A stretch of 64,000 nt of DNA from Mycobacteroides chelonae (lineage in GTDB: Bacteria > Actinomycetota > Actinomycetes > Mycobacteriales > Mycobacteriaceae): positions 310,001 through 374,000 of the forward strand of contig JACHLF010000003.1 in NCBI GenBank assembly GCA_014204435.1, in the 5' to 3' direction. A program made the translations under genes and the position numbers. Positions 53,559 to 62,080 of the stretch are shown here, piece by piece (the stretch's first letter is position 1; each line of letters begins with the position of its first letter). The notes below the pieces were generated by a model, which saw only the letters and a list, made by a program, of their open reading frames with translations, was not told the DNA's origin and made no database searches.

Positions 53559-54428
53559 ATCAGCAACGCACCTGATTTCGCACAGCTACTCGCGCTGCTG
53601 GAGCTGAAAAACCCGGAGACCGACCTGTTCATCGGTGGTCATCCCACAGTGAACCCGCCCCGCACCTTCGGCGGCCAGCTGATGGCACAGTCCGTGGTGG
53701 CATCCGGCCGTACCGTCTCGGAGAAGCTCTCCCTGGCGGCCGTATCGACCCACTTCATCAACGGTGGTGACCCTAAGCAGGACATCGAGTTCCGGGTGCA
53801 TCGGTTGCGGGACGAGCGCAGTTTCGCCAATCGCCGGGTTGACGCGGTCCAGGGCGATCTGTTGCTGTCCTCGGCGCTGGTGTCCTATCTGAAGGACTCG
53901 CCCGGGCTAGAACACGCGGTGAGGCCGCCCGTGGTGGCCGATCCGGAGACATTGCCGTCCATCGATGAATATCTGGTCGGATACGAGGAGACCGTGCCGA
54001 TGTTCGTCGCGGCGCTCAAGCCCATCGAATGGCGGTACGACAATGACCCCGCCTGGGTGCTGAAGACGAAAGCTGAACGGCTGGAACATAATCGAGTGTG
54101 GATGAAGACTCATTCGCCGCTGCCCGATGATCCGGTATTGCACAGTGCGGCCCTGATCTACTCCTCCGACACGACCGTGCTGGACTCGATTATCACCACC
54201 CACGGGCTGTCCTGGGGCTATGACCGGATCTTCGCGGCGACCATCAACCACAGCGTGTGGTTTCACCGTCCGCTGCGCTTCGACGAGTGGGTGCTCTACG
54301 CCACCGAGTCGCCGGTTGCCTCGGCAGGACGCGGAATGGGCTCCGGGCGCTATTTCGATGGCGAAGGAGCGTTGCTGGCCAGTACTATCCAGGAAGGCAT
54401 TATCAAATACTTCCCGGGGCGGTCATGA
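53559..54428 (+). CDS. tesB: Acyl-CoA thioesterase II (TesB family)
   Basis: Double-hotdog thioesterase hydrolysing acyl-CoAs. Motifs: NPPRTFGGQLMAQSVVA, STHFINGGDPKQDIEFRVHRLRDERSFANRRVDAVQ in outline, and YSSDTTVLDSIITTHG with the catalytic Asp/Thr. The family N-terminus (DFAQLLALLELKNPETDLFIG) is clearly encoded in frame from about 53565, but no ATG, GTG or TTG exists between the pyk stop and GTG 53649. Either an ATC at 53559 (AAGAGG 6 nt upstream) is used, giving 289 aa, or a shortened 259-aa protein starts at 53649. Confidence 0.85.
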   Translation: MSNAPDFAQLLALLELKNPETDLFIGGHPTVNPPRTFGGQLMAQSVVASGRTVSEKLSLAAVSTHFINGGDPKQDIEFRVHRLRDERSFANRRVDAVQGDLLLSSALVSYLKDSPGLEHAVRPPVVADPETLPSIDEYLVGYEETVPMFVAALKPIEWRYDNDPAWVLKTKAERLEHNRVWMKTHSPLPDDPVLHSAALIYSSDTTVLDSIITTHGLSWGYDRIFAATINHSVWFHRPLRFDEWVLYATESPVASAGRGMGSGRYFDGEGALLASTIQEGIIKYFPGRS

Positions 54429-54610
54429 TTCGTATTCTTTCCCTCTTGGTGCTGGTCCTCACCGTGATCACCATCGTTTCCATCATCAAGGACCCCGCGA
54501 AGCCCAACGGCGAGAAGTTGCCGTGGGCCATCATCGTGCTCGTCTTTCCGATCTTCGGGCCTATTCTGTGGTTTGCCATCGGGAAAAGCGATCCCTCCGA
54601 CCGCTGGTAG
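54425..54610 (+). CDS. Small PLDc_N-domain membrane protein
   Basis: 61-aa protein with two hydrophobic stretches and the phospholipase-D-nuclease N-terminal (PLDc_N) pattern: LPWAIIVLVFPIFGPILWFAIGK. Such proteins are short membrane anchors of unknown role. ATG 54425 overlaps the tesB stop (ATGA), so it is co-translated with tesB. Confidence 0.8.
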   Translation: MIRILSLLVLVLTVITIVSIIKDPAKPNGEKLPWAIIVLVFPIFGPILWFAIGKSDPSDRW

Positions 54611-54661
54611 TTGCGGGAGTGTCCTGAAAGTTTGAAGGCCAGCGCCAGGGGCGGTGGCTGA

Positions 54662-55492
54662 TTGTTAGAGCCGTCGGCGACTAGCGCGCCTGTGCGTATT
54701 GCCGAACACATTGCGGTGCACAGCGATTCCAGACCCGCACGTTTCGTGAGTGCCGCGACGGTGCTCTTCGTCGCCGGGTGGCTGGTGTTGCTGGTCGCTC
54801 ATTCGGGGTACCCGAAACAGCCCGACCTGGGCGAAATCCTGTGGCCGCGCACCGTGCTGCTTTGTGTGGGGTTCATCGCGCGCGGCATCTTCCTGGGCCG
54901 CCCGGTCACCTACGGTCACGCTGCGTGGGCCGGAGCGGCAGTCCTCGTCGCATTCGGGATGCATGTCCTGCAGTTCGAGGGCGCCGGCGACGCCTTGGTC
55001 GTCGCGGCGAGGCTGATCCTGATCCAGCGCGCCCACAATGCGGGGGTCATCACCGAGATCGTCGACGAGCGGGGTCTTGGCGGCGCCCTGCGCACGGAAC
55101 TTCAACAGGAGCTGGAACTTTCACACGGAGGTCGGTTCGAGCATGGATTCTCGATGATTCTCGACGGTGCGCTGCGTGGCCGCCTATCCCGGTATTTGGC
55201 TCATGATCGCCCGTGACCATCGCGGTGTGGTTCAGGGATTTCACCGATACGCCACCACGATCGACATGATCACGCTCGCGAAAACCGAAGGCGCTCGCCG
55301 GTTGTCTCTGGCGTTCGCGGCCTACCCGGAGATCTTCGCCGAGAAGGAACGCACCCGAGTGCGGCAGGTCTGCTACTCGGCGATTCATGTGCTCGTGCAG
55401 ATGTCGACGTGCCGTTGGTCGCCTTCGCACTCCTGAGCCTGGAGTTCGCCCCGCGCGTGCGACCCAGAGCACCCGCTGGACCGGCTGCGTAA
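54662..55492 (+). pseudogene. Degenerate DUF2156 / phosphatidylglycerol lysyltransferase-like gene
   Basis: The first frame to about 55190 encodes a membrane region (ARFVSAATVLFVAGWLVLLV, LLCVGFIARGIFLGRPVTYG) and then VVAARLILIQRAHNAGVITE. A second frame gives YPGIWLMIARDHRGVVQGFH and DMITLAKTEGARRLSLAFAA YPEIFAEKERT, the hallmark of the DUF2156/MprF acyltransferase domain. A third ends with LLSLEFAPR. Large pieces are missing: about 275 codons remain of a protein usually nearer 500. In M. tuberculosis the equivalent position is Rv1619. The gene is dead. Confidence 0.75.
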
Positions 55493-55509
55493 CAGGATGT
55501 TAACGTCGG

Positions 55510-55527
55510 GAAAACGCGCTCGTTTTC
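55510..55527. promoter_or_regulatory. Inverted repeat upstream of the NCS1 permease
   Basis: GAAAACG-CGCT-CGTTTTC, perfect 7-bp arms, 15 bp before the permease start. Position suits an operator for a repressor of the permease. Regulator unknown. Confidence 0.4.
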
Positions 55528-55542
55528 GACTGTGGACAAGCT

Positions 55543-57243
55543 GTGCCCGTGACCGACACCCTCGACACGTCTGCTCCCGCGCGCATCCCCGCCGATTCTT
55601 CCGCCCACGACGCCGCCGAAAGTGCGGCACTGCGCGAGACATTGGAGGACTACACACTCCGATTCGCGCCCAGGCGTTTTCGACGGTGGAGCCCCGCAGT
55701 CGTCGGCATCACCGCGCTCGGTGGTATCGCCTACTTGGCAGACTTCGCGATTGGCGCCAACATCGGAATCTCCTACGGCACCGGAAATGCGTTGTGGGGG
55801 ATAGCGGTATTCGCGGTCATCATCATCCTCACCGGAATCCCGGTGTCGTACTATGCGGCCCGATACAACATCGACTTGGACTTGATTACGCGCGGCAGCG
55901 GATTCGGGTACTACGGCAGCATCGTCACTAACATCATATACGCCACGTTCACCTTCATATTCTTCGCCCTCGAGGGCTCGATCATGGCCCAGGGGCTCAA
56001 ACTCGGTCTTGGCGTTCCACTTCCCGTGGGGTATGCGGTGTCCACCATCATTATCATTCCGCTGGTCATCTATGGCATGAAGGCGCTATCGGTGCTTCAG
56101 GTGTGGACCACGCCGCTCTGGCTGGTCATGATGGTGATCCCGTTCGTCTATCTTGTTGTGCGCCATCCTGATTCGGTCGGAGCATTCTTTGCTTACGGCG
56201 GTCAGGACGCCCAGGGGGTCAACCTGGGGTCGATCATGCTCGCCGCGGGCGTGTGTTTGTCGCTCATCGCGCAGATCGCCGAGCAGATCGACTACCTGCG
56301 GTTCATGCCACCCAAAACCCCGGAGAACAGCCGCCGCTGGTGGACCGCCATGCTGTTGGCGGGGCCGGGCTGGGTGCTGTTCGGGGCGATCAAGCAGGTG
56401 ATCGGGCTCTTCCTCGCGGTCTACCTCATTGCCAATGTTGTGGACGGCGCCGCCGTGGCCAACCAGCCGGTGCATCAGTTCCTGGAGATCTACCAGAACA
56501 TGATGCCGCACTGGCTGGCCATCACCCTGGCGGTCATTCTGGTGGTGATCAGCCAGATCAAGATCAATGTCACGAACGCCTATTCGGGATCGTTGGCGTG
56601 GACCAACTCCTTCACACGCATCACCAAGCACTACCCGGGCCGCTTGATCTTCGTGCTGTTCAACCTGCTGATCGCACTGGTGCTGATGGAAGCGAACATG
56701 TTCGACTTCCTCAACACCATCCTGGGGTTCTACGCCAACTGCGGTATGGCCTGGGTGGTCACCGTGGCGACCGATATCGCGGTCAACAAGTACCTGCTCA
56801 AGCTGTCGCCCAAGGAGCCGGAGTTCCGGCGGGGCATGCTCTACAACGTCAACCCCGTCGGTTTCGTGTCGATGCTGCTCTCGGCCGGTATCTCGATACT
56901 GGTGTTCTTCGGGGTGTGCGGTGAGGCGATCCGCCCCTACTCGCCGATCGTGGCTGTTGTCATTGCCTTTGTGATGCCCCCGATCCTGGCGGTGGCTACC
57001 CGCGGGAAGTACTACCTGCGGCGCACCGATGACGGCATCGATCTGCCCATGTATGACGAGTACGGCAATCCGTCGGGCGAGCTGTTGCAGTGTGTGGTCA
57101 GTGGCATCGAATTCGAGCGCCCCGACATGCTCGCCTCGGCCAAGCCCGGCCCGGACGGCGAGAAGCAGTACATCTCGTCGCTCAGCCTGGCAACGGATCG
57201 CGCCGGCGAGCACGTACTGCCCGCCGACCCGCCGACGCGCTAG
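55543..57243 (+). CDS. NCS1-family purine/cytosine/hydantoin-type permease
   Basis: 566-aa membrane transporter with about twelve helices (residues 50-490). Family features: SPAVVGITALGGIAYLADFA in helix 1, ITRGSGFGYYGSIVTNIIYA in helix 3, and VISQIKINVTNAYSGSLAWTN further on. The usual substrates are purines, cytosine, allantoin or hydantoins with Na+ or H+; I cannot assign one. The C-terminal about 70 residues are cytoplasmic and hydrophilic. The start is GTG 55543 or GTG 55549. No catabolic genes lie next to it, unlike typical allantoin or hydantoin clusters. Confidence 0.85.
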   Translation: MPVTDTLDTSAPARIPADSSAHDAAESAALRETLEDYTLRFAPRRFRRWSPAVVGITALGGIAYLADFAIGANIGISYGTGNALWGIAVFAVIIILTGIPVSYYAARYNIDLDLITRGSGFGYYGSIVTNIIYATFTFIFFALEGSIMAQGLKLGLGVPLPVGYAVSTIIIIPLVIYGMKALSVLQVWTTPLWLVMMVIPFVYLVVRHPDSVGAFFAYGGQDAQGVNLGSIMLAAGVCLSLIAQIAEQIDYLRFMPPKTPENSRRWWTAMLLAGPGWVLFGAIKQVIGLFLAVYLIANVVDGAAVANQPVHQFLEIYQNMMPHWLAITLAVILVVISQIKINVTNAYSGSLAWTNSFTRITKHYPGRLIFVLFNLLIALVLMEANMFDFLNTILGFYANCGMAWVVTVATDIAVNKYLLKLSPKEPEFRRGMLYNVNPVGFVSMLLSAGISILVFFGVCGEAIRPYSPIVAVVIAFVMPPILAVATRGKYYLRRTDDGIDLPMYDEYGNPSGELLQCVVSGIEFERPDMLASAKPGPDGEKQYISSLSLATDRAGEHVLPADPPTR

Positions 57244-57728
57244 GGGCTCTGGGTCGGGGTGCTGGCCTGTTCGTTCATCCGCTTTTCGAAGTCGTTCTGG
57301 CATTGAGTGGCCTTGGCCCGATCACCTTTGACGTCGGACATGCAGGTGATGAAATCGCTCAAACCGGCCGACTTCATGAAGACCAATGCGAACACGAGGA
57401 TCAGGGTCGACAGCAACACCGCCAGGGCGCCCAGAGCTATACCGCCGATCGCCACGCCGCGATTGTCGGCCTCGGACCGCTTGACCCGTAGCAGACCGAC
57501 GATGCCGAGGACCACTGCCACGCAGCCGCCGAGAAATCCGCCAAACACTGTGCACGACAACAAAATGGCGACGATGCCGACTACCAGCGCACTCACGCCG
57601 ACACCGTTCTTCGGGGCCGGCGGCGGAACCGGCATGCCAGGCACGCCGTACGGATACGGATACGGGTATGGGGGCGGGTACCCGCCCGGACGCTGGTATG
57701 GCGGGGGCAGAGGTGGCGTTTCCGTCAT
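57240..57728 (-). CDS. DUF4190-type membrane protein
   Basis: 162 aa. A Pro/Tyr/Gly-rich N-terminus of 40 residues (PPPYPYPYPYG) is followed by two hydrophobic helices (GVSALVVGIVAILLSCTVFG and IGGIALGALAVLLSTLILVF) joined by a KRSEADNRG turn, the DUF4190 pattern. A short soluble tail with two Cys (FITCMSD and TQCQNDF) probably faces outside. Function unknown. It starts at the end of cydC (4-bp overlap) on the same strand, so it may be the last gene of the cyd operon. Confidence 0.82.
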   Translation of the reverse strand: MTETPPLPPPYQRPGGYPPPYPYPYPYGVPGMPVPPPAPKNGVGVSALVVGIVAILLSCTVFGGFLGGCVAVVLGIVGLLRVKRSEADNRGVAIGGIALGALAVLLSTLILVFALVFMKSAGLSDFITCMSDVKGDRAKATQCQNDFEKRMNEQASTPTQSP

Positions 57729-59368
57729 ACCTGCACTGTATCCCCGAGTTGGATGCGAAGGCAGGTCGCCGAATCCGGCAGATGGTGCGTGGCCACCACC
57801 ACGGTTCGCCCCGACAGTAACGGGCTGTCGGTATCTAACAAATCTCGCAAAATTGCTTCGGCGGCGCGGCCGTCCAGGTGTTCGGTCGGTTCGTCCAACA
57901 ACAGCACCGGCACCTTCGACAGCAGTGCTCGGGCGAGTAGCAACCGCCGTCGCTGCCCGCCCGACACCGACGCGGCACCGGCGGTCAACACCGTGGACAG
58001 ACCCTGCGGCAGCGTCTCGATCCAGGAGCCGAGACCGACTGCCGACAGCGCGTCCGCGAGGTCGCCGTCGGGGGCATCGCCCCGGGCGACAAGCAGATTG
58101 TCGCGCACTGTGGTGGCGAACAGATGCGCGTCCTCGGCGAAATACCTGACGAGTCCCGGCCGCTCGGCGCCCACCACCTCATCCGCATCGACTCGGATGG
58201 TTCCCGATATGGGCGGCGAAAGCCCGGCAAGCGTTGTCAGCAGCGATGTCTTGCCGATGCCGCTGGCACCGGTGATCGCCATCCGGGCACCGGCAGGCAA
58301 CCGGAATGAGAGCGGACCCGACGCTGAATCGCCGGTGCGCCAGCATAGTTCGGTGCATTCGAGCAGAGCCCCGGACTGCGTGTGGTCGGGTTTGACGTCC
58401 GCGCGCAAGGGTATGTCCTTGCCCGACTCGACCAGCTCCTGCAGATGCCGTGCCGATACTCGTGAACGAGCGATACCGACCGCCGCGGCAGGCAGTGCGG
58501 TGGAGGCCTCGAAGGCCGCCAGCGGCAACAGCACCACAATGGCCAGGGCGGTGGGAGCGATATGTCCTGCCAGCTCCACGGCCGCCGCCAAGGCCCCGAC
58601 CACCGCGGCCCCGACGGCGAGAGTGGGCGCTGCCGCCGCCCAGGCCGCCGGAGCTGCCGCCGCGTCCTGGGCCAGCGCCCAATCCCTGCGACGCCGGCGA
58701 GCCAGCTCTAGCCGATCGGGAAGCAGGCCGCCCACCCGGAGTTCGGGCGCGTGGTCGAGTATCTCCACCGCCGTCTCCGACTGCAGTGTGCGTGTTCTCG
58801 CGCCGCGTGTCTCGCGGGTCGCGGAGGCCCTCGCCGCCAACGCGGGCGCGAGCACATCGGCGATCAGCAGTGCGCCGGCCAACATCGCGGCGGCAGGTAG
58901 CGAAATCATGGCGATGGTGATCGTGGCAGCGATTCCGAGGGCGGTAGCCACCGCGGCGGGAATGACGCTGCGCACCATGGTGTCTGCCAGCTCATCGATG
59001 TCCGTACCGATGCGATCGAGCACGCCACCCTTGCGCAGGGCCCCGGCCGAGCCCCCGATAAGTCGCCGGAAGACATGCACGCGGACGGTGGCCGCACCAC
59101 GCAGCGCAATGTCGTGGCTCGCGAGGCGTTCACAGTAGCGCCAGATGCCGCGCGAAATACCCAGCGCGCGAACCGCAACCACGGCCACCGACAGGTCGAG
59201 AACCGGCGGCATTTGCCACGCCCGGGTAATCAACCATGCCGACAAACCGGCCAGCGCCAGTGCACTGCCGAGCGCCAGCACACCGAATGTCACGGCCAGG
59301 GCCAGTCGTGCCGGTCGCACCCGCAGCGCGATCAGCCAATGCCGCAATGGATCAGAGGTGCGCAGCAT
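57725..59368 (-). CDS. cydC: ABC transporter subunit CydC, cytochrome bd assembly
   Basis: Half-transporter (547 aa) that with CydD exports glutathione/cysteine-type reductant or transports heme needed for cytochrome bd assembly. The N-terminal six-helix domain starts RLALAVTFGVLALGSALALA; the ATPase domain has Walker A GASGIGKTSL, signature SVSGGQRRRLLLARALL and Walker B VLLLDEPTEHLD. The frame is open to 59500, but ATG 59368 gives the family N-terminus and a 17-bp overlap with cydD. Confidence 0.92.
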   Translation of the reverse strand: MLRTSDPLRHWLIALRVRPARLALAVTFGVLALGSALALAGLSAWLITRAWQMPPVLDLSVAVVAVRALGISRGIWRYCERLASHDIALRGAATVRVHVFRRLIGGSAGALRKGGVLDRIGTDIDELADTMVRSVIPAAVATALGIAATITIAMISLPAAAMLAGALLIADVLAPALAARASATRETRGARTRTLQSETAVEILDHAPELRVGGLLPDRLELARRRRRDWALAQDAAAAPAAWAAAAPTLAVGAAVVGALAAAVELAGHIAPTALAIVVLLPLAAFEASTALPAAAVGIARSRVSARHLQELVESGKDIPLRADVKPDHTQSGALLECTELCWRTGDSASGPLSFRLPAGARMAITGASGIGKTSLLTTLAGLSPPISGTIRVDADEVVGAERPGLVRYFAEDAHLFATTVRDNLLVARGDAPDGDLADALSAVGLGSWIETLPQGLSTVLTAGAASVSGGQRRRLLLARALLSKVPVLLLDEPTEHLDGRAAEAILRDLLDTDSPLLSGRTVVVATHHLPDSATCLRIQLGDTVQV

Positions 59369-61025
59369 TTTTTGCCTGCACGGTGAAGACTTCGTCCGCG
59401 GCCGCCAGGACTGGAGCCCGGTGACCCACCAGCACCACGGTGGCTCCGCGGCGCGCGCGGGTAACCAGCGCGGCCAGCACGGCAGCTTCGGTATCGCCAT
59501 CGAGGTGTGCTGTGGGCTCGTCCAGCAGCAGGACCGGCCGATTGGTGCCGAGTACGCGTGTCAGGCACAGCCTCTGACGTTCACCCAGCGACAGCCCGCT
59601 GCCGCCCGTACCGAGGCGGGTATCGAGTCCGTCTCCAAGCGCCGCTAGTGTGGTGCCGAATTGGCTATCCGCGAGCGCGGATTCCAGCTCGTCGAGCGGT
59701 CCGAAGATCTCGAGGTTCTCGCGAATGGTGCCCGACTGCAGCACCGGGCGTTGTGGCAACCAGCCGATTATGGACCACCAGCTGTCCCGGTCGATCTGGT
59801 CCAGTCCCACCCCGTCGACCAGAACGCGACCCACAGTGGGCGTCGTGAGGCCGGCGATCGCGTGCAGGGCCGTCGACTTGCCGGCGCCGTTGTGGCCGGT
59901 GAGCACGGTGACCACACCGGGCCGGATGTCTGCGGTCAACTCCCATGGCGCATAGCCACTTCGGTCCGCGGCGCTCATCGCCTCCAACTGGATGATCGGG
60001 TGCCTGCGGGGTGCCTTCGTTCCCTGGCGGGCGGGCAGAGTCGGGGCAGAGCGGAGAGTGTCGAGAAGTTCGAAGGTCTTGTCGGCGGCTGCCTTTCCGT
60101 CGGCGGCACTGTGAAATTGGATTCCGACCCGGCGCAGCGGCCAATACACCTCGGGTGCCAAGACCAGTATCGTCAGCGCGGTGGTGAGATCGAGGTGCCC
60201 GAACACCAGCCGCATACCGATGCTCACCGCGATGATCGCGACGCTGAGCGTCGCGATCATCTCCAACACCATGGCCGACAGAAATGCCACACGGAGGGTG
60301 GCCATCACCGAACGCCGTTGAGCGAAGCCGAGTTCGGCGATGCGGCGCAGCGGAGCCCCGGTGCGCCCCAGCGCACGCAGCGTGGGAATGCCCGCGATCA
60401 GATCGAGCATCTGCCCCATGGCCGCGCTGGACACCTCCAGCGCGGCCTGCGCGCGATCCCGGGTAAGCAGGCCGATGAGAACCATGAAGACCGGTATCAG
60501 CGGCAGCGTGATCGCCACGATGACGGCAGAACGGATGTCGTAACAGGCGATAACCAAGGCAGCGGCGGGCGTCACGATCGCGGCGCTGAGGAGGGCGGGC
60601 AGATATCCGGAGAAGTAGGGGCGAAGATCGTCCAGCCCTCGCGTCAGAACCGCGGCGGCCGAGTCGCGGCACCGTTCGAGGTCGCGTGGTTGTGCCTGCG
60701 CGATGTTGGACAGCAGTTGATCGTCGAGATCGGCGATGACACCCGTCGCACCCCGCTCGCTATAGCGGACCTGTACCCCGTGCGCGCCCGCCCGAATCAG
60801 CCACAGCGCGGCCAGTGCCGCCAGCGGCTGTCCCATATGCCTCATATCGCGCGTGAGCGGATCGGTGATCAGTTGGGCGAGCGCATGCGCCAACACCATC
60901 GCGATCAGTAGCGTGCACGCTGTCATCACTAGCTCGCAGAGCACCGTCAAGATCAGATACCGGCGGGCAGGCGCACTGCGGCGCCACAGTCGCGGATCGA
61001 TCGGGGCGCTGTGCGATCTCGTCAT
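59352..61025 (-). CDS. cydD: ABC transporter subunit CydD, cytochrome bd assembly
   Basis: Partner of CydC, 557 aa. TM domain opens [40 protein letters not shown] and the coupling-helix region follow. Nucleotide-binding motifs: Walker A GHNGAGKST, signature GLSLGERQRLCLTRVL and Walker B PVLLLDEPTAHLDG. ATG 61025 overlaps the cydB stop (ATGA). A longer frame to 61142 lies within cydB and is not used. Confidence 0.93.
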   Translation of the reverse strand: MTRSHSAPIDPRLWRRSAPARRYLILTVLCELVMTACTLLIAMVLAHALAQLITDPLTRDMRHMGQPLAALAALWLIRAGAHGVQVRYSERGATGVIADLDDQLLSNIAQAQPRDLERCRDSAAAVLTRGLDDLRPYFSGYLPALLSAAIVTPAAALVIACYDIRSAVIVAITLPLIPVFMVLIGLLTRDRAQAALEVSSAAMGQMLDLIAGIPTLRALGRTGAPLRRIAELGFAQRRSVMATLRVAFLSAMVLEMIATLSVAIIAVSIGMRLVFGHLDLTTALTILVLAPEVYWPLRRVGIQFHSAADGKAAADKTFELLDTLRSAPTLPARQGTKAPRRHPIIQLEAMSAADRSGYAPWELTADIRPGVVTVLTGHNGAGKSTALHAIAGLTTPTVGRVLVDGVGLDQIDRDSWWSIIGWLPQRPVLQSGTIRENLEIFGPLDELESALADSQFGTTLAALGDGLDTRLGTGGSGLSLGERQRLCLTRVLGTNRPVLLLDEPTAHLDGDTEAAVLAALVTRARRGATVVLVGHRAPVLAAADEVFTVQAKNAAHL

Positions 61026-62050
61026 CGCACGGGCAGCCCGACCGGGGCGGGGATCTGGTCGGCCGAGATGCGCTGCCGGAAAACCCAATACGTCCAACCT
61101 TGGTAGACCAGCACGACGGGGGCGGTGATCGCCGCGGCCCAACTCATGACCTTGAGCGTGTAGGGGCTGGACGACGCGTTGGCTACCGTCAAGTTGTAGG
61201 CCGGATCAAGGCTGGAAACGATGAGATTCGGATACAGAGAGCCGAACAGCAGCACGACGCCAGCCGCCACGGTCAGGCACGTGCACGCGAAAGCCCAACC
61301 GTCCCGGGAGATGCGCAAGGCAGCGGCGGCACCCGCCAGCGACAGCGCGGCGATTACGAGTGCGATCCAGGTCCCACTCTTGCCGTAGGCGAGCTGTGTC
61401 CACAATCCATATCCCCCGGCGGCGACGATCACCGGTATTGCAAGCTTGCGCGCCACCGTGACGGCATCGTCGCGCACTACACCCGCGGTCTTCAGGGAGA
61501 TGAACAAGGCACCGTGAAAGGCGAAGAGCCCCACGAAGACCAACCCTCCGAGCAGAACATATGGCCTGAGCACGCCTCCGACGGTGAGGGTGAGCTGTTT
61601 GGCGTTGTCGACCGGCAGCCCGGCGAGCAGCGACGAGAACGCCACACCCCACAGCAGTGCGGGTATCCAAGATCCGATGGCTATTCCGAGGTCGCAGCGG
61701 GCACGCCAGCGCGGGTCGTCGATCTTCCCGCGCCACTCGATGGCCACGATTCGCACGATCATCGCCACGAGAATGAGCAGCACAGGAATGTACAAACCGG
61801 AGAACACTGTTGCGTACCAGTGCGGGAACGCGGCGAACATCGCGCCGCCCGCGGTGATGAGCCAGACCTCATTGCCGTCCCACACCGGCCCGATGGTGTT
61901 CAGGACGGCGCGTCGCCGCCGGTCGTCACTTCGGCCGAGCGGATGCATCAGCATACCGACACCGAAATCGAAGCCTTCCAGCACTAGGAAACCGAGGAAC
62001 AGCACCGCCACGCCGATGAACCAGAACTGCTGCAAGGTCGTCGGATGCAT
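61022..62050 (-). CDS. cydB: Cytochrome bd ubiquinol/menaquinol oxidase subunit II
   Basis: Second membrane subunit of the high-affinity terminal oxidase. 342 aa with about eight helices; VLEGFDFGVGMLMHPLGRSD and GPVWDGNEVWLITAGGAMFA are the conserved N-terminal parts, including residues of the proton path. It starts 30 bp downstream of cydA and overlaps cydD, giving the order cydABDC as in M. tuberculosis. Confidence 0.95.
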   Translation of the reverse strand: MHPTTLQQFWFIGVAVLFLGFLVLEGFDFGVGMLMHPLGRSDDRRRRAVLNTIGPVWDGNEVWLITAGGAMFAAFPHWYATVFSGLYIPVLLILVAMIVRIVAIEWRGKIDDPRWRARCDLGIAIGSWIPALLWGVAFSSLLAGLPVDNAKQLTLTVGGVLRPYVLLGGLVFVGLFAFHGALFISLKTAGVVRDDAVTVARKLAIPVIVAAGGYGLWTQLAYGKSGTWIALVIAALSLAGAAAALRISRDGWAFACTCLTVAAGVVLLFGSLYPNLIVSSLDPAYNLTVANASSSPYTLKVMSWAAAITAPVVLVYQGWTYWVFRQRISADQIPAPVGLPVR

Positions 62051-62080
62051 GCTGGGAACCTCCTGAGTTGACTGGTCGGA

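Noticed and set aside
55510..55527. Inverted repeat before the permease as a second NrtR site
   Set aside because: It shares only the GAAAAC core; arm length, orientation and spacer differ from the nad operator.
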